40,072 nt of DNA from positions 1 through 40,072 of the forward strand of contig DASWRT010000013.1 in the NCBI GenBank assembly GCA_036403035.1, given 5' to 3'. Position 1 is the first letter of the stretch. Each line of letters opens with the position of its first letter. This document shows positions 16,237 to 24,297 of this stretch, piece after piece. This DNA comes from DASWRT01 sp036403035 (GTDB lineage Bacteria; Pseudomonadota; Alphaproteobacteria; ATCC43930; CGMCC-115725). The translations under genes and the position numbers were made by a program. The notes under the pieces were generated by a model. It saw nothing but the letters and a program-made list of their open reading frames with translations. It was not told the DNA's origin and did not search any database.

Positions 16237-17691
16237 TCAGAGCGGCAGGTAGACGCGGGCGCGAAGGCCGCCTTGCGGCGCGGTATCGAGCGTGAGATCG
16301 CCGCCGTGCCCGCGGGCGACGTCGCGGGCGATGGTGAGGCCCAGCCCGACGCCGCCGGTCAGGACGTTGCGCGACGGGTCGAGCCGGAAGAAGGGGCGGA
16401 ACACCGCTTCGCGGTGCTCGGGCGGGATGCCGCTGCCGTCGTCGTCGACCAGCACCTCGATGCCGTTCCCGGCGCGGTGCAGCTCGATCCAGACATGCGT
16501 ACCGTGCCGCCGCGCGTTGCCGACGAGGTTGACGAGGCATCGCTTGAACGCGTTCGGCCGCAGCGGCACGAGGCACTCGTCCGGCGCGGTCACCGTCACC
16601 GCGGCGCCGTCCCGCCGCGCCTCCGCCGCGACCTGCTCCAGCAGCGCCGGCAGGTCCGTCTCGACCGGCATCTCCGACCCCTCGCCGCGCGCGAAGTCGA
16701 GATATCCCTGGATCATCCGCTCCATATCCGACACGTCGGAGCGCAACTCGTCGATCGCCGGATGCTCGTCCATCAGCGCGAGCGCCAGCTTCATTCGGGT
16801 GAGCGGCGTGCGGAGGTCGTGCGACACGCCCGCGAGCATCTCGGTCCGCTGGCTGATCTGGCGCTGGATGCGGTTGCGCATCACCAGGAACGCCGCGCCG
16901 GCCCGCCGGATCTCCGCGGCGCCTTCCAACCTGAAGTTCGGCACGCTCCGTCCCTTGCCGAAGCTCTCGGCCGCGGCGGCAAGGCGCCGCAGCGAGCGGA
17001 CCTGGTTCCGCATGAAGACCGTCGCCACCGCGAAGAGCACGATCGAGGAGCCGACCATCCAGAGCATGAAGATGTAGGTCGTCGAGGTCGAGAGCCGCTC
17101 GCGCGGCGCAGCGGCGGTCAGCGTCCCGTCAGGGAGCTGGATCGTGATCAGGATTCTGCGCGGCGTGGACGAGGTGGTGGCATCGATCACGAACGGGCGG
17201 CCGACGCGCTCGTTGAGCGCCGCGGCCAGCGGCTGGGTGATCGAGGGATCGCCCAGCCGCTCCGGCTCGCCGCTCGGGAGCCGCGCGCCGTACCGGAACG
17301 TGTAGCGAAGATCGGTGGCGTTGCGCGCGGTCTCCAGAACGATGGCCCATTCCGTCTCGTCGGAGGCCGTCGCCAGCGTGCCGATCGTCTGCGCGATCTC
17401 GCCGGCGATGCCCGCCGACAGGCGGCGGGAGATCGTGTTCCAGTGCCGGTCGTAGAAGAACCACGTCGCGATGATCTGAACCAGGATCAGCGGCGTGACG
17501 ATGATCAGCAGCGAGCGGCCGAAGAGCGTCCGCGGCAGCATCCGCTTGAGCCAGCCCTGGCGAACCGCGGCCGCGGGGCCGGGATGCGCCGCCGCCGCCT
17601 CCCCGCCGGTCGCGTCGGCCGTCGACGATGGCGGCAAGTCCGCGGTCCGCTCCGCCAGGGCGTCGGCGGCGTCAATCGGCCTTGAGGACAT
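16237..17691 (-). CDS. EnvZ/PetS-like sensor histidine kinase
   Basis: A 484 aa inner-membrane kinase. Two membrane spans ('LLIIVTPLILVQIIATWFF' near residues 60-80 and 'YIFMLWMVGSSIVLFAVATV' near 210-230) bracket a periplasmic sensor of about 125 aa. HAMP follows, then the H-box 'AGVSHDLRTPLTRMKL' with His291, N-box 'NLVGNARRHG', G1 'VDDDGSGIPP' and G2 'GGVGLGLTIARDV'. The start overlaps the response-regulator gene by 20 nt. It is the third gene of a MarR-OmpR-kinase operon and surely phosphorylates that regulator. Stimulus unknown. Confidence 0.93.
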   Translation of the reverse strand: MSSRPIDAADALAERTADLPPSSTADATGGEAAAAHPGPAAAVRQGWLKRMLPRTLFGRSLLIIVTPLILVQIIATWFFYDRHWNTISRRLSAGIAGEIAQTIGTLATASDETEWAIVLETARNATDLRYTFRYGARLPSGEPERLGDPSITQPLAAALNERVGRPFVIDATTSSTPRRILITIQLPDGTLTAAAPRERLSTSTTYIFMLWMVGSSIVLFAVATVFMRNQVRSLRRLAAAAESFGKGRSVPNFRLEGAAEIRRAGAAFLVMRNRIQRQISQRTEMLAGVSHDLRTPLTRMKLALALMDEHPAIDELRSDVSDMERMIQGYLDFARGEGSEMPVETDLPALLEQVAAEARRDGAAVTVTAPDECLVPLRPNAFKRCLVNLVGNARRHGTHVWIELHRAGNGIEVLVDDDGSGIPPEHREAVFRPFFRLDPSRNVLTGGVGLGLTIARDVARGHGGDLTLDTAPQGGLRARVYLPL

Positions 17692-18388
17692 AGCCGGTGC
17701 CGCGCACGGTCTGCAGGTAGCGGGGGAACTTCGGGTCGCTCTCGATCTTGCGCCGCAGCCGGGTCATCTGCACGTCGACGGTGCGCACGTTGCCGCTGAA
17801 CTGCGCCTGCTCCGACAAGTCCTCGCGCGAGACCGCCTCGCCGGCGTTTCGCGCCAGCACGGTCATCAGCGCGACCTCGGCGGCGGTGAGGTGAATCAGC
17901 TCGCCGCCGCGGAACAGCTCGCCGCGCTCGACATCGAACCGGCACGCGCCGAAGCGCACGTGCCGCGGCACCTCGGGATCGCCTTCGACCGCCGCCGCCG
18001 CGGTCGGGGCGGCGCGTTGCAGGATGTTGCGGATCCGCAGCACCAGCTCGCGCGGCTCGAAAGGCTTCGGCAGGTAGTCGTCGGCGCCGCGCTCCAGGCC
18101 GTTGATCCGGTCCTCCGGTTCCGACATTGCGGTCAGCAGCAGGATCGGCACGCGGCTGTTGCGGCGCAGGTCGCGCGTCAGGTCGAACCCGCTCTCGCCG
18201 GGCATCATGACGTCGAGGATCAGCAGGTCGAAGGCGAAGCCGGCAAGCTTCCCGCGCGCTTCGGCGGCATCCGCGGCGGTCGTCACCCGGAAGCCGTGGG
18301 CAAGGAGGTAGCGGCCGAGGAGATCGCGGATGCGCGCATCGTCGTCGACGACGAGGAGATGCGGCCCGTCCGTCGTGCTGCTGCTCAT
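17672..18388 (-). CDS. OmpR/PetR-family response regulator
   Basis: A 238 aa two-domain regulator: receiver (residues about 10-125; phosphoacceptor Asp59 in 'LLILDVMMPG', Lys in 'YLPKPFEPRE') and an OmpR-type winged helix (residues about 140-236; 'TVDVQMTRLRRKIE', 'RYLQTVRGTGYVL'). I chose the ATG at 18388, 13 nt after the MarR-gene stop. The MarR-OmpR arrangement resembles petP-petR of Rhodobacter capsulatus, which is needed for cytochrome bc1 and growth; that assignment is by gene order and family, not proven. Confidence 0.94.
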   Translation of the reverse strand: MSSSTTDGPHLLVVDDDARIRDLLGRYLLAHGFRVTTAADAAEARGKLAGFAFDLLILDVMMPGESGFDLTRDLRRNSRVPILLLTAMSEPEDRINGLERGADDYLPKPFEPRELVLRIRNILQRAAPTAAAAVEGDPEVPRHVRFGACRFDVERGELFRGGELIHLTAAEVALMTVLARNAGEAVSREDLSEQAQFSGNVRTVDVQMTRLRRKIESDPKFPRYLQTVRGTGYVLKAD

Positions 18389-18401
18389 CGCGCGGCCGTG
18401 C

Positions 18402-18962
18402 TCACGCCGTACTGTTGCGTCCCGCCGCGGCACGCCGTTCCGGCGCGGCGGCGGCACGCCGCTCCGGGCCAGGAGGGCCGGAGCGCTCGAACTTGCGGCG
18501 GTCCTCCTCGCTGGTGATGATGCCGAGCATCACCTTGCGGAACCCGTCGACCGCTTCCGCGCCGGCCTCGCGATACGCCTTGGCGACGCGGCTGCGCTGG
18601 TTCTCGGAGAGCTGCCGCTCCAGCAGCACGCCCTTCTCGGTGAGTTCGAGCAGGCGCTGCCGCCGGTCGCGCGCGCCGCACCGCTGCATCACGAACCCTT
18701 CCTCCACGAGCTGGCTCAGCACGCGGTTGAGGCTCTGCTTGGTGATGCACAGGATGCCCAGCAGCTCGGTGACGTTGAGTCCCGGATACCGGCCGATGAA
18801 ATAGATCACCCGGTGGTGCGCGCGGCCGAAGCCGTAATGGGCGAGCATCTCGTCCGGTTCCGCGGTGAAGTCGCGGTAGGCATAGAACAACAGCTCGATG
18901 CCCTGGCGGAGCTCCTCCTCCCGGAGAAAGAGCGGGTTCGCCGCGTGTTTCACATCAGGCAT
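18402..18962 (-). CDS. MarR-family regulator (PetP-like)
   Basis: A 186 aa winged-helix regulator. The core is residues about 20-150: 'YGFGRAHHRVIYFIGRYPG', recognition segment 'ITKQSLNRVLSQLVEEGFV' and wing 'CGARDRRQRLLELTEKG'. The last 25 residues are a basic, Ala/Arg-rich repeat tail ('GPERRAAAAPERRAAAGR'). First gene of the MarR-OmpR-kinase operon. A perfect TCTGG-A-CCAGA dyad lies 12 nt upstream of its ATG, a likely operator. It resembles PetP of the petP-petR pair. Confidence 0.9.
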   Translation of the reverse strand: MPDVKHAANPLFLREEELRQGIELLFYAYRDFTAEPDEMLAHYGFGRAHHRVIYFIGRYPGLNVTELLGILCITKQSLNRVLSQLVEEGFVMQRCGARDRRQRLLELTEKGVLLERQLSENQRSRVAKAYREAGAEAVDGFRKVMLGIITSEEDRRKFERSGPPGPERRAAAAPERRAAAGRNSTA

Positions 18963-18973
18963 TTTGAATTTAT

Positions 18974-18984
18974 TCTGGACCAGA
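18974..18984. promoter_or_regulatory. Candidate operator in the marR/ilvE divergent gap
   Basis: TCTGG-A-CCAGA is a perfect 11-bp dyad 12 nt from the MarR-gene start. On the minus strand TACAAC (18991-18986), a possible -10 box, ends two bases before it, so a protein bound here would cover the start site. Autoregulation by the MarR protein is an inference. Confidence 0.45.
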
Positions 18985-19062
18985 CGTTGTAGGGGTGCGG
19001 CTGCTCATTCGGGACGCGTGCTGATCGTCCGGTACGGCAACGGTTACATAAGGTGTCTCCTC

Positions 19063-19971
19063 ATGTCGATCATCCCTTTCGACGACCGTGACGGCTTCAT
19101 CTGGATGGATGGCGCTCTGCGGCCTTGGCGCGACGCGAAGATCCATGTCCTGACTCACGGTCTCCATTATGCGAGTGCGGTGTTCGAAGGGGAACGCGCC
19201 TACGGCGGCAGGGTATTCAAGCTGACCGAGCATAGCCAGAGGTTGATCGATTCCGGGCGCATCCTCGGCTTCGACATGCCGATGACCGTCGACGAGATCA
19301 ACTGGGCGACCGAGGAGGTGCTGGCCGCCAACAGGATCCGCGACGGCTACGTCCGTCCGTTCGCCTGGCGCGGTTCGGAGCAGATGGGCGTCGGCGCGCA
19401 AGGAACCAGGATCCACGTCGCGATCGCCTGCTGGGTGTGGCCGTCCTATTTCGCGCCGGAGGCGCGGGCGAAGGGCATCCGGCTGACCGTCGCGGAGTGG
19501 GCGCGTCCGGCGCCGAACACCGCACCGGTGCATTCGAAGTGCGCGGGCCTCTATATGATCTGCACGCTCGCGAAGCACGCGGCCGCGGCGGCCGGGTTCG
19601 ACGATGCGCTGATGCTCGACTGGCGCGGCCGGATCGCCGAGGCGACCGGAGCCAACATCTTCCTGGTCATCGACGGCGAACTGCACACGCCGACGCCGGA
19701 TTGCTTCCTCGACGGCATCACGCGTCGTGCGGTGATGGATCTGGCCCGTGCCCGCGGCATCAAGGTCGTCGAGCGGGCGATCGAGCCGCAGGAGTTCCGG
19801 CGGGCGCAGGAGGTGTTCCTGACCGGCACGGCGGCCGAGATCACTCCGGTCGGCGAAATCACCGGCCGCATCGGCGAGTACCGCTTCACGCCGGGCGCCG
19901 TCACGAGGATGCTGATCGACGAGTTCGACCGCGCCACCGGCAAGGAACCGGTATCGGCCGGCGCGGCCTGA
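19063..19971 (+). CDS. ilvE: Branched-chain amino-acid aminotransferase
   Basis: Fold-type IV PLP enzyme that transaminates the keto acids of Val, Leu and Ile. The 302 aa protein has the PLP lysine K159 in 'PVHSKCAGLYM' (same number as E. coli), the N-terminal 'IWMDGALRPW', 'HYASAVFEGERAY' and the PLP-phosphate region 'RIAEATGANIFLV'. I chose ATG at 19063, which is preceded by AAGGTG. The frame runs further upstream but only across the divergent promoter region. It diverges from the MarR operon. Confidence 0.94.
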   Translation: MSIIPFDDRDGFIWMDGALRPWRDAKIHVLTHGLHYASAVFEGERAYGGRVFKLTEHSQRLIDSGRILGFDMPMTVDEINWATEEVLAANRIRDGYVRPFAWRGSEQMGVGAQGTRIHVAIACWVWPSYFAPEARAKGIRLTVAEWARPAPNTAPVHSKCAGLYMICTLAKHAAAAAGFDDALMLDWRGRIAEATGANIFLVIDGELHTPTPDCFLDGITRRAVMDLARARGIKVVERAIEPQEFRRAQEVFLTGTAAEITPVGEITGRIGEYRFTPGAVTRMLIDEFDRATGKEPVSAGAA

Positions 19972-20001
19972 CCGACGGCGTCACCGGCTTGGAGAGCGGG
20001 A

Positions 20002-20021
20002 GGGGGCGGCTGCCGTCCCCC
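20002..20021. terminator. Hairpin between convergent ilvE and the esterase gene
   Basis: GGGGGCGGC (20002-20010) pairs with GCCGTCCCCC (20012-20021) with one bulged base and a tight loop. It sits between the two converging stops and could serve both, but there is no T-run on either side. Confidence 0.35.
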
Positions 20022-20023
20022 GT

Positions 20024-20905
20024 TCAATGCCGCCGGAGGAAATCCACGGTGTCGTCCAGCACCGGCGCCAGGAAGCGCAGCGGCGCCGCGAGCGCGCCGA
20101 CCACCATCAGGTGCGTCACGTTCGGGTAATAGCGCTCCTCGACGCGACCGCCCTTGTCGCGGATCCGCGCCGCGAGCCGCCGGCTGTTGCCCGGGTCGAC
20201 GGTGTCGTCGCTGAGGCCGGTGGCCAGCAGGAGCGGCGCCTCGCCGCCGTCGACCTGCGCGATCGGCTGCGTCGTCTCCAGGTCAATCCCATCGACATCG
20301 AAGATCGGCTTGAGCCAGCTCTTGAGCGGCAGGAAATCGTACGGGCCGGCGATGCCGACGGCGGCGCGGAGGTCGCTGCGTGCGTCGAGGCCGGCGGCGG
20401 CGAGCCACCGCTCGTCGAGCGTCAGCATCACGGCGTTGTAGGCGCCGGCCGAATGGCCGACCAGATAGATGCGCCGCGCGTCGCCGCCGTACTCGGCGAC
20501 GAAGCGCCGGGCCCAGGCGACGGCTGCCGCTGAATCCTCCAGGAACAGCGGGAACGTCGCGTCGGGGTAAAGGCGGTAATCGGGGATGACCGTGACGTAA
20601 CCCCGCGCCGCGAAGGCCTGACCGGCGAAGAGGTAGTCGGTGCGCGACCCCGCCCGCCAGCCGCCGCCGTAAAGGAAGACGATGACCGGCGCCGGACCCG
20701 GCGCCCGCGACGGCTCCGCGTCGCCCGCCTCGGCGGGAACGTAGATGTCGAGCTGCTGCCGCGGCAGGCTGCCGTACGGCACGTCGCGCACCACGCGGTA
20801 GCCGCCGGCGGGAACCAAAGCGTTGACGAGGCTGGCCGGCGAGGCGCAGGCGGCGAGCGCGCCCAGCAGAGCGGAGAATTGCAGAATGGTGCGCCTCTGT
20901 CGCAG
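20024..20905 (-). CDS. Alpha/beta hydrolase, putative esterase lipoprotein
   Basis: A 293 aa protein if started at the CTG at 20905. The mature domain is a carboxylesterase/BD-FAE-like hydrolase: oxyanion-hole 'VFLYGGGWRAG', nucleophile elbow 'GHSAGAY', Asp region 'GLSDDTVDP' and His in 'VTHLMVVG'. In frame upstream of the first conventional start (TTG 20818) there is a complete lipoprotein signal reading R-R-T-I-L-Q-F-S-A-L-L-G-A-L-A-A-C. Between this and the preceding stop codon there is no ATG, GTG or TTG, only CTG. The CTG start is therefore an inference. It follows moaE by 9 nt. Confidence 0.8.
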   Translation of the reverse strand: MRQRRTILQFSALLGALAACASPASLVNALVPAGGYRVVRDVPYGSLPRQQLDIYVPAEAGDAEPSRAPGPAPVIVFLYGGGWRAGSRTDYLFAGQAFAARGYVTVIPDYRLYPDATFPLFLEDSAAAVAWARRFVAEYGGDARRIYLVGHSAGAYNAVMLTLDERWLAAAGLDARSDLRAAVGIAGPYDFLPLKSWLKPIFDVDGIDLETTQPIAQVDGGEAPLLLATGLSDDTVDPGNSRRLAARIRDKGGRVEERYYPNVTHLMVVGALAAPLRFLAPVLDDTVDFLRRH

Positions 20906-20914
20906 GACCGGTCT

Positions 20915-21388
20915 CTACTTGCCGGTCCAGCGCCGGGCCGCGGCGTCGTCGGCGGCGCGCGCCTCGACCCAGCGGGCCGTGCCGTCCGACGTTTCCTCCA
21001 GCTTCCAGAACGGCGCCTCGGTTTTCAGCCAGTCGATCAGGAACTGGCAGCTTTCGAGAGCGGCGGCGCGATGCGGCGACGCCGTCGCGACCAGCACGAT
21101 GCGGTCGCCCGGCTCAAGCCGTCCGTAACGATGGACGATCAGCGAGGCTTCGAGCGGCCAGCGCTGCCGCGCCTCCGCCTCGATCCCGGCGAGCTTCTTC
21201 TCGGTCATGCCGGGATAATGTTCCAGCGTCATCGCGCCGATGCGCCCGCGCTCGCCGCCGGTCTCCGGCGCCATGTCGCGGACCAGCCCGACGAAGCTGG
21301 CAAGGCCGCCGATCCGCGTGTTGCCGGCGGTCAGCGTCTCCAGTTCGCGCCCGACGTCGAAATCCTCGCGCTGCACGCGGACGACCAT
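20915..21388 (-). CDS. moaE: Molybdopterin synthase catalytic subunit
   Basis: Large subunit of molybdopterin synthase, which uses the thiocarboxylate of MoaD to add sulfur to precursor Z (cPMP). The 157 aa protein shows 'GLASFVGLVRD', 'LEHYPGMTEKKL', 'IVHRYGRLEPGD', 'ATASPHRAAALESCQFL' and the active-site lysine region 'PFWKLEE'. It starts 4 nt after the moaD stop, so the two subunits are co-translated. Confidence 0.96.
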   Translation of the reverse strand: MVVRVQREDFDVGRELETLTAGNTRIGGLASFVGLVRDMAPETGGERGRIGAMTLEHYPGMTEKKLAGIEAEARQRWPLEASLIVHRYGRLEPGDRIVLVATASPHRAAALESCQFLIDWLKTEAPFWKLEETSDGTARWVEARAADDAAARRWTGK

Positions 21389-21392
21389 CGCC

Positions 21393-21644
21393 TCAGCCCC
21401 CGGTGACCGGAGGGAACAGCGCGACCTCGTCGCCCGGCCGCACCGGATGGCCAGGCGGTACGTACTCCTGGTTTACGGCGACGCGCACCACCGAGAGATC
21501 ATTCAGCGCCTCGGCATATCCCGGCCCGCGCTCCTTGAGCCATGCGAGCAGGTCGGCGACGGTCGCAACCGCGGCCGGCGGCTCGACACGCTCCTCGGCG
21601 ATGCCGATGCGGGCGCGTAGCCAGGCAAAATAAAGGAGCTTCAT
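21393..21644 (-). CDS. moaD: Molybdopterin synthase sulfur carrier subunit
   Basis: A ubiquitin-like sulfur carrier of 83 aa ending in the required Gly-Gly ('VALFPPVTGG'), which is thiocarboxylated and docks into MoaE. 'KLLYFAWLRARIGI' and 'VAVNQEYVP' are typical of the fold. No clear ribosome site precedes the ATG at 21644. In related genomes moaD-moaE usually follow pgsA or other Mo-cofactor genes directly; here a toxin-antitoxin pair lies just upstream. Confidence 0.95.
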   Translation of the reverse strand: MKLLYFAWLRARIGIAEERVEPPAAVATVADLLAWLKERGPGYAEALNDLSVVRVAVNQEYVPPGHPVRPGDEVALFPPVTGG

Positions 21645-21707
21645 GGCGAGGAAGATGGGGGCTGCGGCGGCGATTTGGAAGCCGTCATGCCGAGGTGCGG
21701 AGGCTGC

Positions 21708-22016
21708 TTACCGTCCACGATGCAGTACGGTCGGCAAATCGCGGCGCGCATCCACTATCGCGACAATGCGGACCAGCCGCCGATCGAGCTTCGGCTCGAA
21801 CACGATCCAGTACATATCGCACGGAAAGAACTTGTAGGGCCGGTTCGTGAACTCGGGGCGGTACTCGCCGAGGTCCGGGTACTCGCCCAGTAATTCATAT
21901 ACGTTTTACAGCGCGGTTCGCAGCTTTGCCGCAGCGGCGAAGCCTGCCTCATTGTTCCGTTTCGAGATGATTATCTGTTCCGCCCGTTGAGCCCGTCTGG
22001 TCAGCTCGTAGGGCAT
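21708..22016 (-). pseudogene. ParE/RelE-family toxin with an in-frame stop codon
   Basis: Reading from the ATG at 22016 gives 'MPYELTRRAQRAEQIIIS' through 'AAAAKLRTAL', then TAA at codon 37 (21908-21906), then continues in the same frame with 'NVYELLGEYPDLGEYRPEF', 'TNRPYKFFPCDMYWIVFEPK' and 'RIVAIVDARRDL', ending at codon 103. The whole is a normal ParE-like toxin length (102 aa). A single A-to-T change (AAA Lys to TAA) would explain the break. It starts 2 nt after the antitoxin stop, the usual TA order. Either inactivated, or the stop is a sequence error. Confidence 0.85.
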
Positions 22017-22018
22017 AC

Positions 22019-22210
22019 TCAGCCGAGACGGGCCGGTCGTATCCGCGATCCGCGGCGGCGGAGTCCATCCATGAACAGGTCCATCTCGGTGCGATGCGAC
22101 GCGGCATCGATCACGCGTCCGGACCCTAGATCCTCCGCGCCGGCCTCGATCTCCGCGCGAATTCGCAAGCGGTACTCGTCTTCCGTCTCGCCGTGTCGCC
22201 GCTTATCCAT
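22019..22210 (-). CDS. Putative type II antitoxin partner of the broken ParE-like toxin
   Basis: A 63 aa charged, helical protein starting 'MDKRRHGETEDEYRLRIRAE' followed by an 'AGAEDLGSGRVIDAASH' segment typical of short ParD-like or related antitoxins. I chose the ATG at 22210 because GAGGA lies 7 nt upstream; longer starts up to 22291 are possible. No clear ribbon-helix-helix is seen, so DNA binding is uncertain. It lies immediately upstream of the toxin and may now be an orphan. Placed between moeA and moaD. Confidence 0.7.
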   Translation of the reverse strand: MDKRRHGETEDEYRLRIRAEIEAGAEDLGSGRVIDAASHRTEMDLFMDGLRRRGSRIRPARLG

Positions 22211-22310
22211 TGCCGCGTCCTCAGCCGCACGATATGGCATATTCTTCAAGGACATAAATTCGCACAGCGGCGGGCACAACCTTCCGTGCATGCGCCGGCC
22301 AGCCGGCCCA

Positions 22311-23576
22311 TCACTCCATCACCTCGCGGAACGGCAGGAACTCGATCGGATCGCCGGCCGCCAGCCCGGCGACGGACTCGTCGAGCACCGCGAGCCCGTC
22401 CGACTCGACCATCGAGGTCAGGATGCCGGCGCCGTCGCGCGGGAACTTGCGCGCGACCCAGCCGCCGCGTCCGTCCGCTTCGAGCCGAACGCGCAGATAC
22501 TCGCGCCGGCCTTGCTTCTTCCGGTGCTCGAAACCGGCGGCGACCGGGTAGGTCCGCGGCAGCGCCTCGGCCGCGCCGGCAAGCCGGAGGAGCAGTGGCC
22601 GCGCCAGCACCAGGAACGTCACCATCACCGCGACCGGGTTGCCCGGCAGCCCCATGAACGGCACGCGCCCGATCTGGCCGAGGGCGACCGGGCGGCCGGG
22701 CTTGATCGCGAGCCGCCAGAAATGCAGCGAGCCCTGCGCCTCGATTGCGGCCTTGACGTGGTCCTCCTCGCCGGTCGACATCCCGCCCGAGGTCATCACG
22801 AGGTCGTGGCCGGCGGCCGCATCGGCGAGCGCTTCGCGGATCGCGTCGAGCCGGTCCGGGCGGATGCCGAGATCGGTGACCGCGCAGCCGAGGCCGCACA
22901 GCAGCACCCCGAGCGCGTAGCGGTTCGCGTCGTAGATCGCGCCGGGCGGCAGCGGCGTCGTGCCGGGCTCGCGCACCTCGTCCCCGGTCGAGAGCAGCGC
23001 GACGCGCAGCCGCCGATAGACCGGCAGCGCGGTGAAGCCGAGCGACGCGGCGAGCCCGATCTCCTGGGCGCGCAGCCGGCATCCGGCGCGCAGCACGACG
23101 CTTCCCGTGCGGACATCCTCGCCGGCCCGGCGGCGGTTGGCTCCCGGCTTCAGGCCCGGTCGCAGCCGCACGCGGGCGCCGCCGTCCTCGGCGATGCAGT
23201 CCTCCTGCATCATCACCGTATCCGGGCCGTCCGGCATCGGCGCGCCGGTGAAGATCCGGATCGCCTCGCCTCGCCGCGCCGGCCGGCCCAGCGGATGCCC
23301 GGCGGCGGCACGGCCGCCGACCGGCAGCACCGTCTCGCCGTCGGCAGCGAGGTCGGCATGGCACACCGCATAGCCGTCGACCGCCGAATTGTCGTGCGGC
23401 GGCACGTCGCGCGGCGCCGTGATGTCGGCCGCCAGGATCCGTCCGGCGGCTTCGGCGAGCGGCGCCGGCTCGGAGCCGGGCAGCGCGACGGTCCGCGCGC
23501 GGAGCAGTTCCAGCGCCGCGGCGACCGTCATCAGCTCGCCGCCGAACGCGAAGCAATCGTCGCTGAGCTGCGCCAT
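22311..23576 (-). CDS. moeA: Molybdopterin molybdenumtransferase
   Basis: Inserts molybdate into adenylated molybdopterin. The 421 aa protein has the four MoeA domains in order; visible motifs are 'PPHDNSAVDGYAV', 'RIFTGAPMPDGPDTVMMQED', 'LLSTGDEV', 'MTSGGMSTGEEDHVK' and 'FMGLPGNPVAVMVTF'. It starts directly after the mobB stop with no gap. A second ATG 15 codons in (M-T-V-A-A-A-L) is an alternative start. Upstream gene in the transcript is mobB; the TA pair follows it. Confidence 0.96.
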   Translation of the reverse strand: MAQLSDDCFAFGGELMTVAAALELLRARTVALPGSEPAPLAEAAGRILAADITAPRDVPPHDNSAVDGYAVCHADLAADGETVLPVGGRAAAGHPLGRPARRGEAIRIFTGAPMPDGPDTVMMQEDCIAEDGGARVRLRPGLKPGANRRRAGEDVRTGSVVLRAGCRLRAQEIGLAASLGFTALPVYRRLRVALLSTGDEVREPGTTPLPPGAIYDANRYALGVLLCGLGCAVTDLGIRPDRLDAIREALADAAAGHDLVMTSGGMSTGEEDHVKAAIEAQGSLHFWRLAIKPGRPVALGQIGRVPFMGLPGNPVAVMVTFLVLARPLLLRLAGAAEALPRTYPVAAGFEHRKKQGRREYLRVRLEADGRGGWVARKFPRDGAGILTSMVESDGLAVLDESVAGLAAGDPIEFLPFREVME

Positions 23577-24110
23577 TCAGACCGCCTTGCCGTGTCTCAG
23601 CCGTTCCACGATGAACGCGGCGACCGCGCCGGCGTCGCCGAGATCGAGCGTCGGCAGGCTTAGATCGGCCGGCAGCGGCGCATCGGTCGCAACGGCGACG
23701 ACCGACGGGTCCTCGCGGCAGATGAGCGGCTTGCCGAGCGCCGGCCGATGCACCTCCAGCTTCGGGTGGGGATAGCGCTTGAACCCCTCGACGAGCACGA
23801 GGTCGACCGCCGACATGTGCCGCAGCAGCTCGTCAAGGCTCGGTTCGGGAGCGCCGGGCTCGCGATGTTCGTGCATCAACGCCCAGCGATGCGCCGACGC
23901 CACCATCACCTCGACCGCTCCCGCTTCGCGGTGCCGCCAGCTGTCCTTGCCCGGCTTGTCGACATCGAAGGCATGGTGGGCGTGCTTGACCGTCGAGACC
24001 CGCAGCCCGCGCGCCGCCAGCTCCGGCAGCAGCTTGACGAGCAGCGTCGTCTTCCCGCTCCCGCTCCACCCGGCGAGCCCGAAGACGCGCATCAGGCGCG
24101 TTCCGGGCAT
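23577..24110 (-). CDS. mobB: Molybdopterin-guanine dinucleotide biosynthesis adaptor protein
   Basis: P-loop GTP-binding protein that aids MobA in making the guanine dinucleotide form of the cofactor. 177 aa with Walker A 'GWSGSGKTTLL' (residues about 14-24), 'STVKHAHHAFDVDKPGKDSW' and 'LVLVEGFKRYPHPKLEVHR'. The ATG at 24110 has GGGAG upstream; an internal ATG at 24092 is an alternative. No mobA is in the window. Confidence 0.95.
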   Translation of the reverse strand: MPGTRLMRVFGLAGWSGSGKTTLLVKLLPELAARGLRVSTVKHAHHAFDVDKPGKDSWRHREAGAVEVMVASAHRWALMHEHREPGAPEPSLDELLRHMSAVDLVLVEGFKRYPHPKLEVHRPALGKPLICREDPSVVAVATDAPLPADLSLPTLDLGDAGAVAAFIVERLRHGKAV

Positions 24111-24120
24111 TGCTCGTCTC

Positions 24121-24253
24121 CCTCCCCCACGTGTGGGGGCGGGGCGGGGCGGGGGCGTTCGGCGAGGCGGGCGCCGAAGCGCTCGTTAGGGTTGTGCAGG
24201 CGCCGCCCCCACCCTAACCCTCCTCCGCACGCGGGGGAGGGGATGCGGGGGAG
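24121..24253. repeat. GC-rich palindromic intergenic repeat
   Basis: Two hairpins fill the gap between pgsA and mobB: CCCCCAC-GT-GTGGGGG (24124-24139) and CCCTCCTCCGC-AC-GCGGGGGAGGG (24218-24241, one G-T). Text of the type 'CCCACCCTAACCCTCC' followed by a C/G-run stem is a frequent dispersed intergenic element in alphaproteobacterial genomes (my recollection). May act as a transcription pause or an mRNA-stabilising element. Confidence 0.6.
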
Positions 24254-24297
24254 TACTTTGTGATGCCGCACCATTCCCGTCCCATACAGAATTTGCG

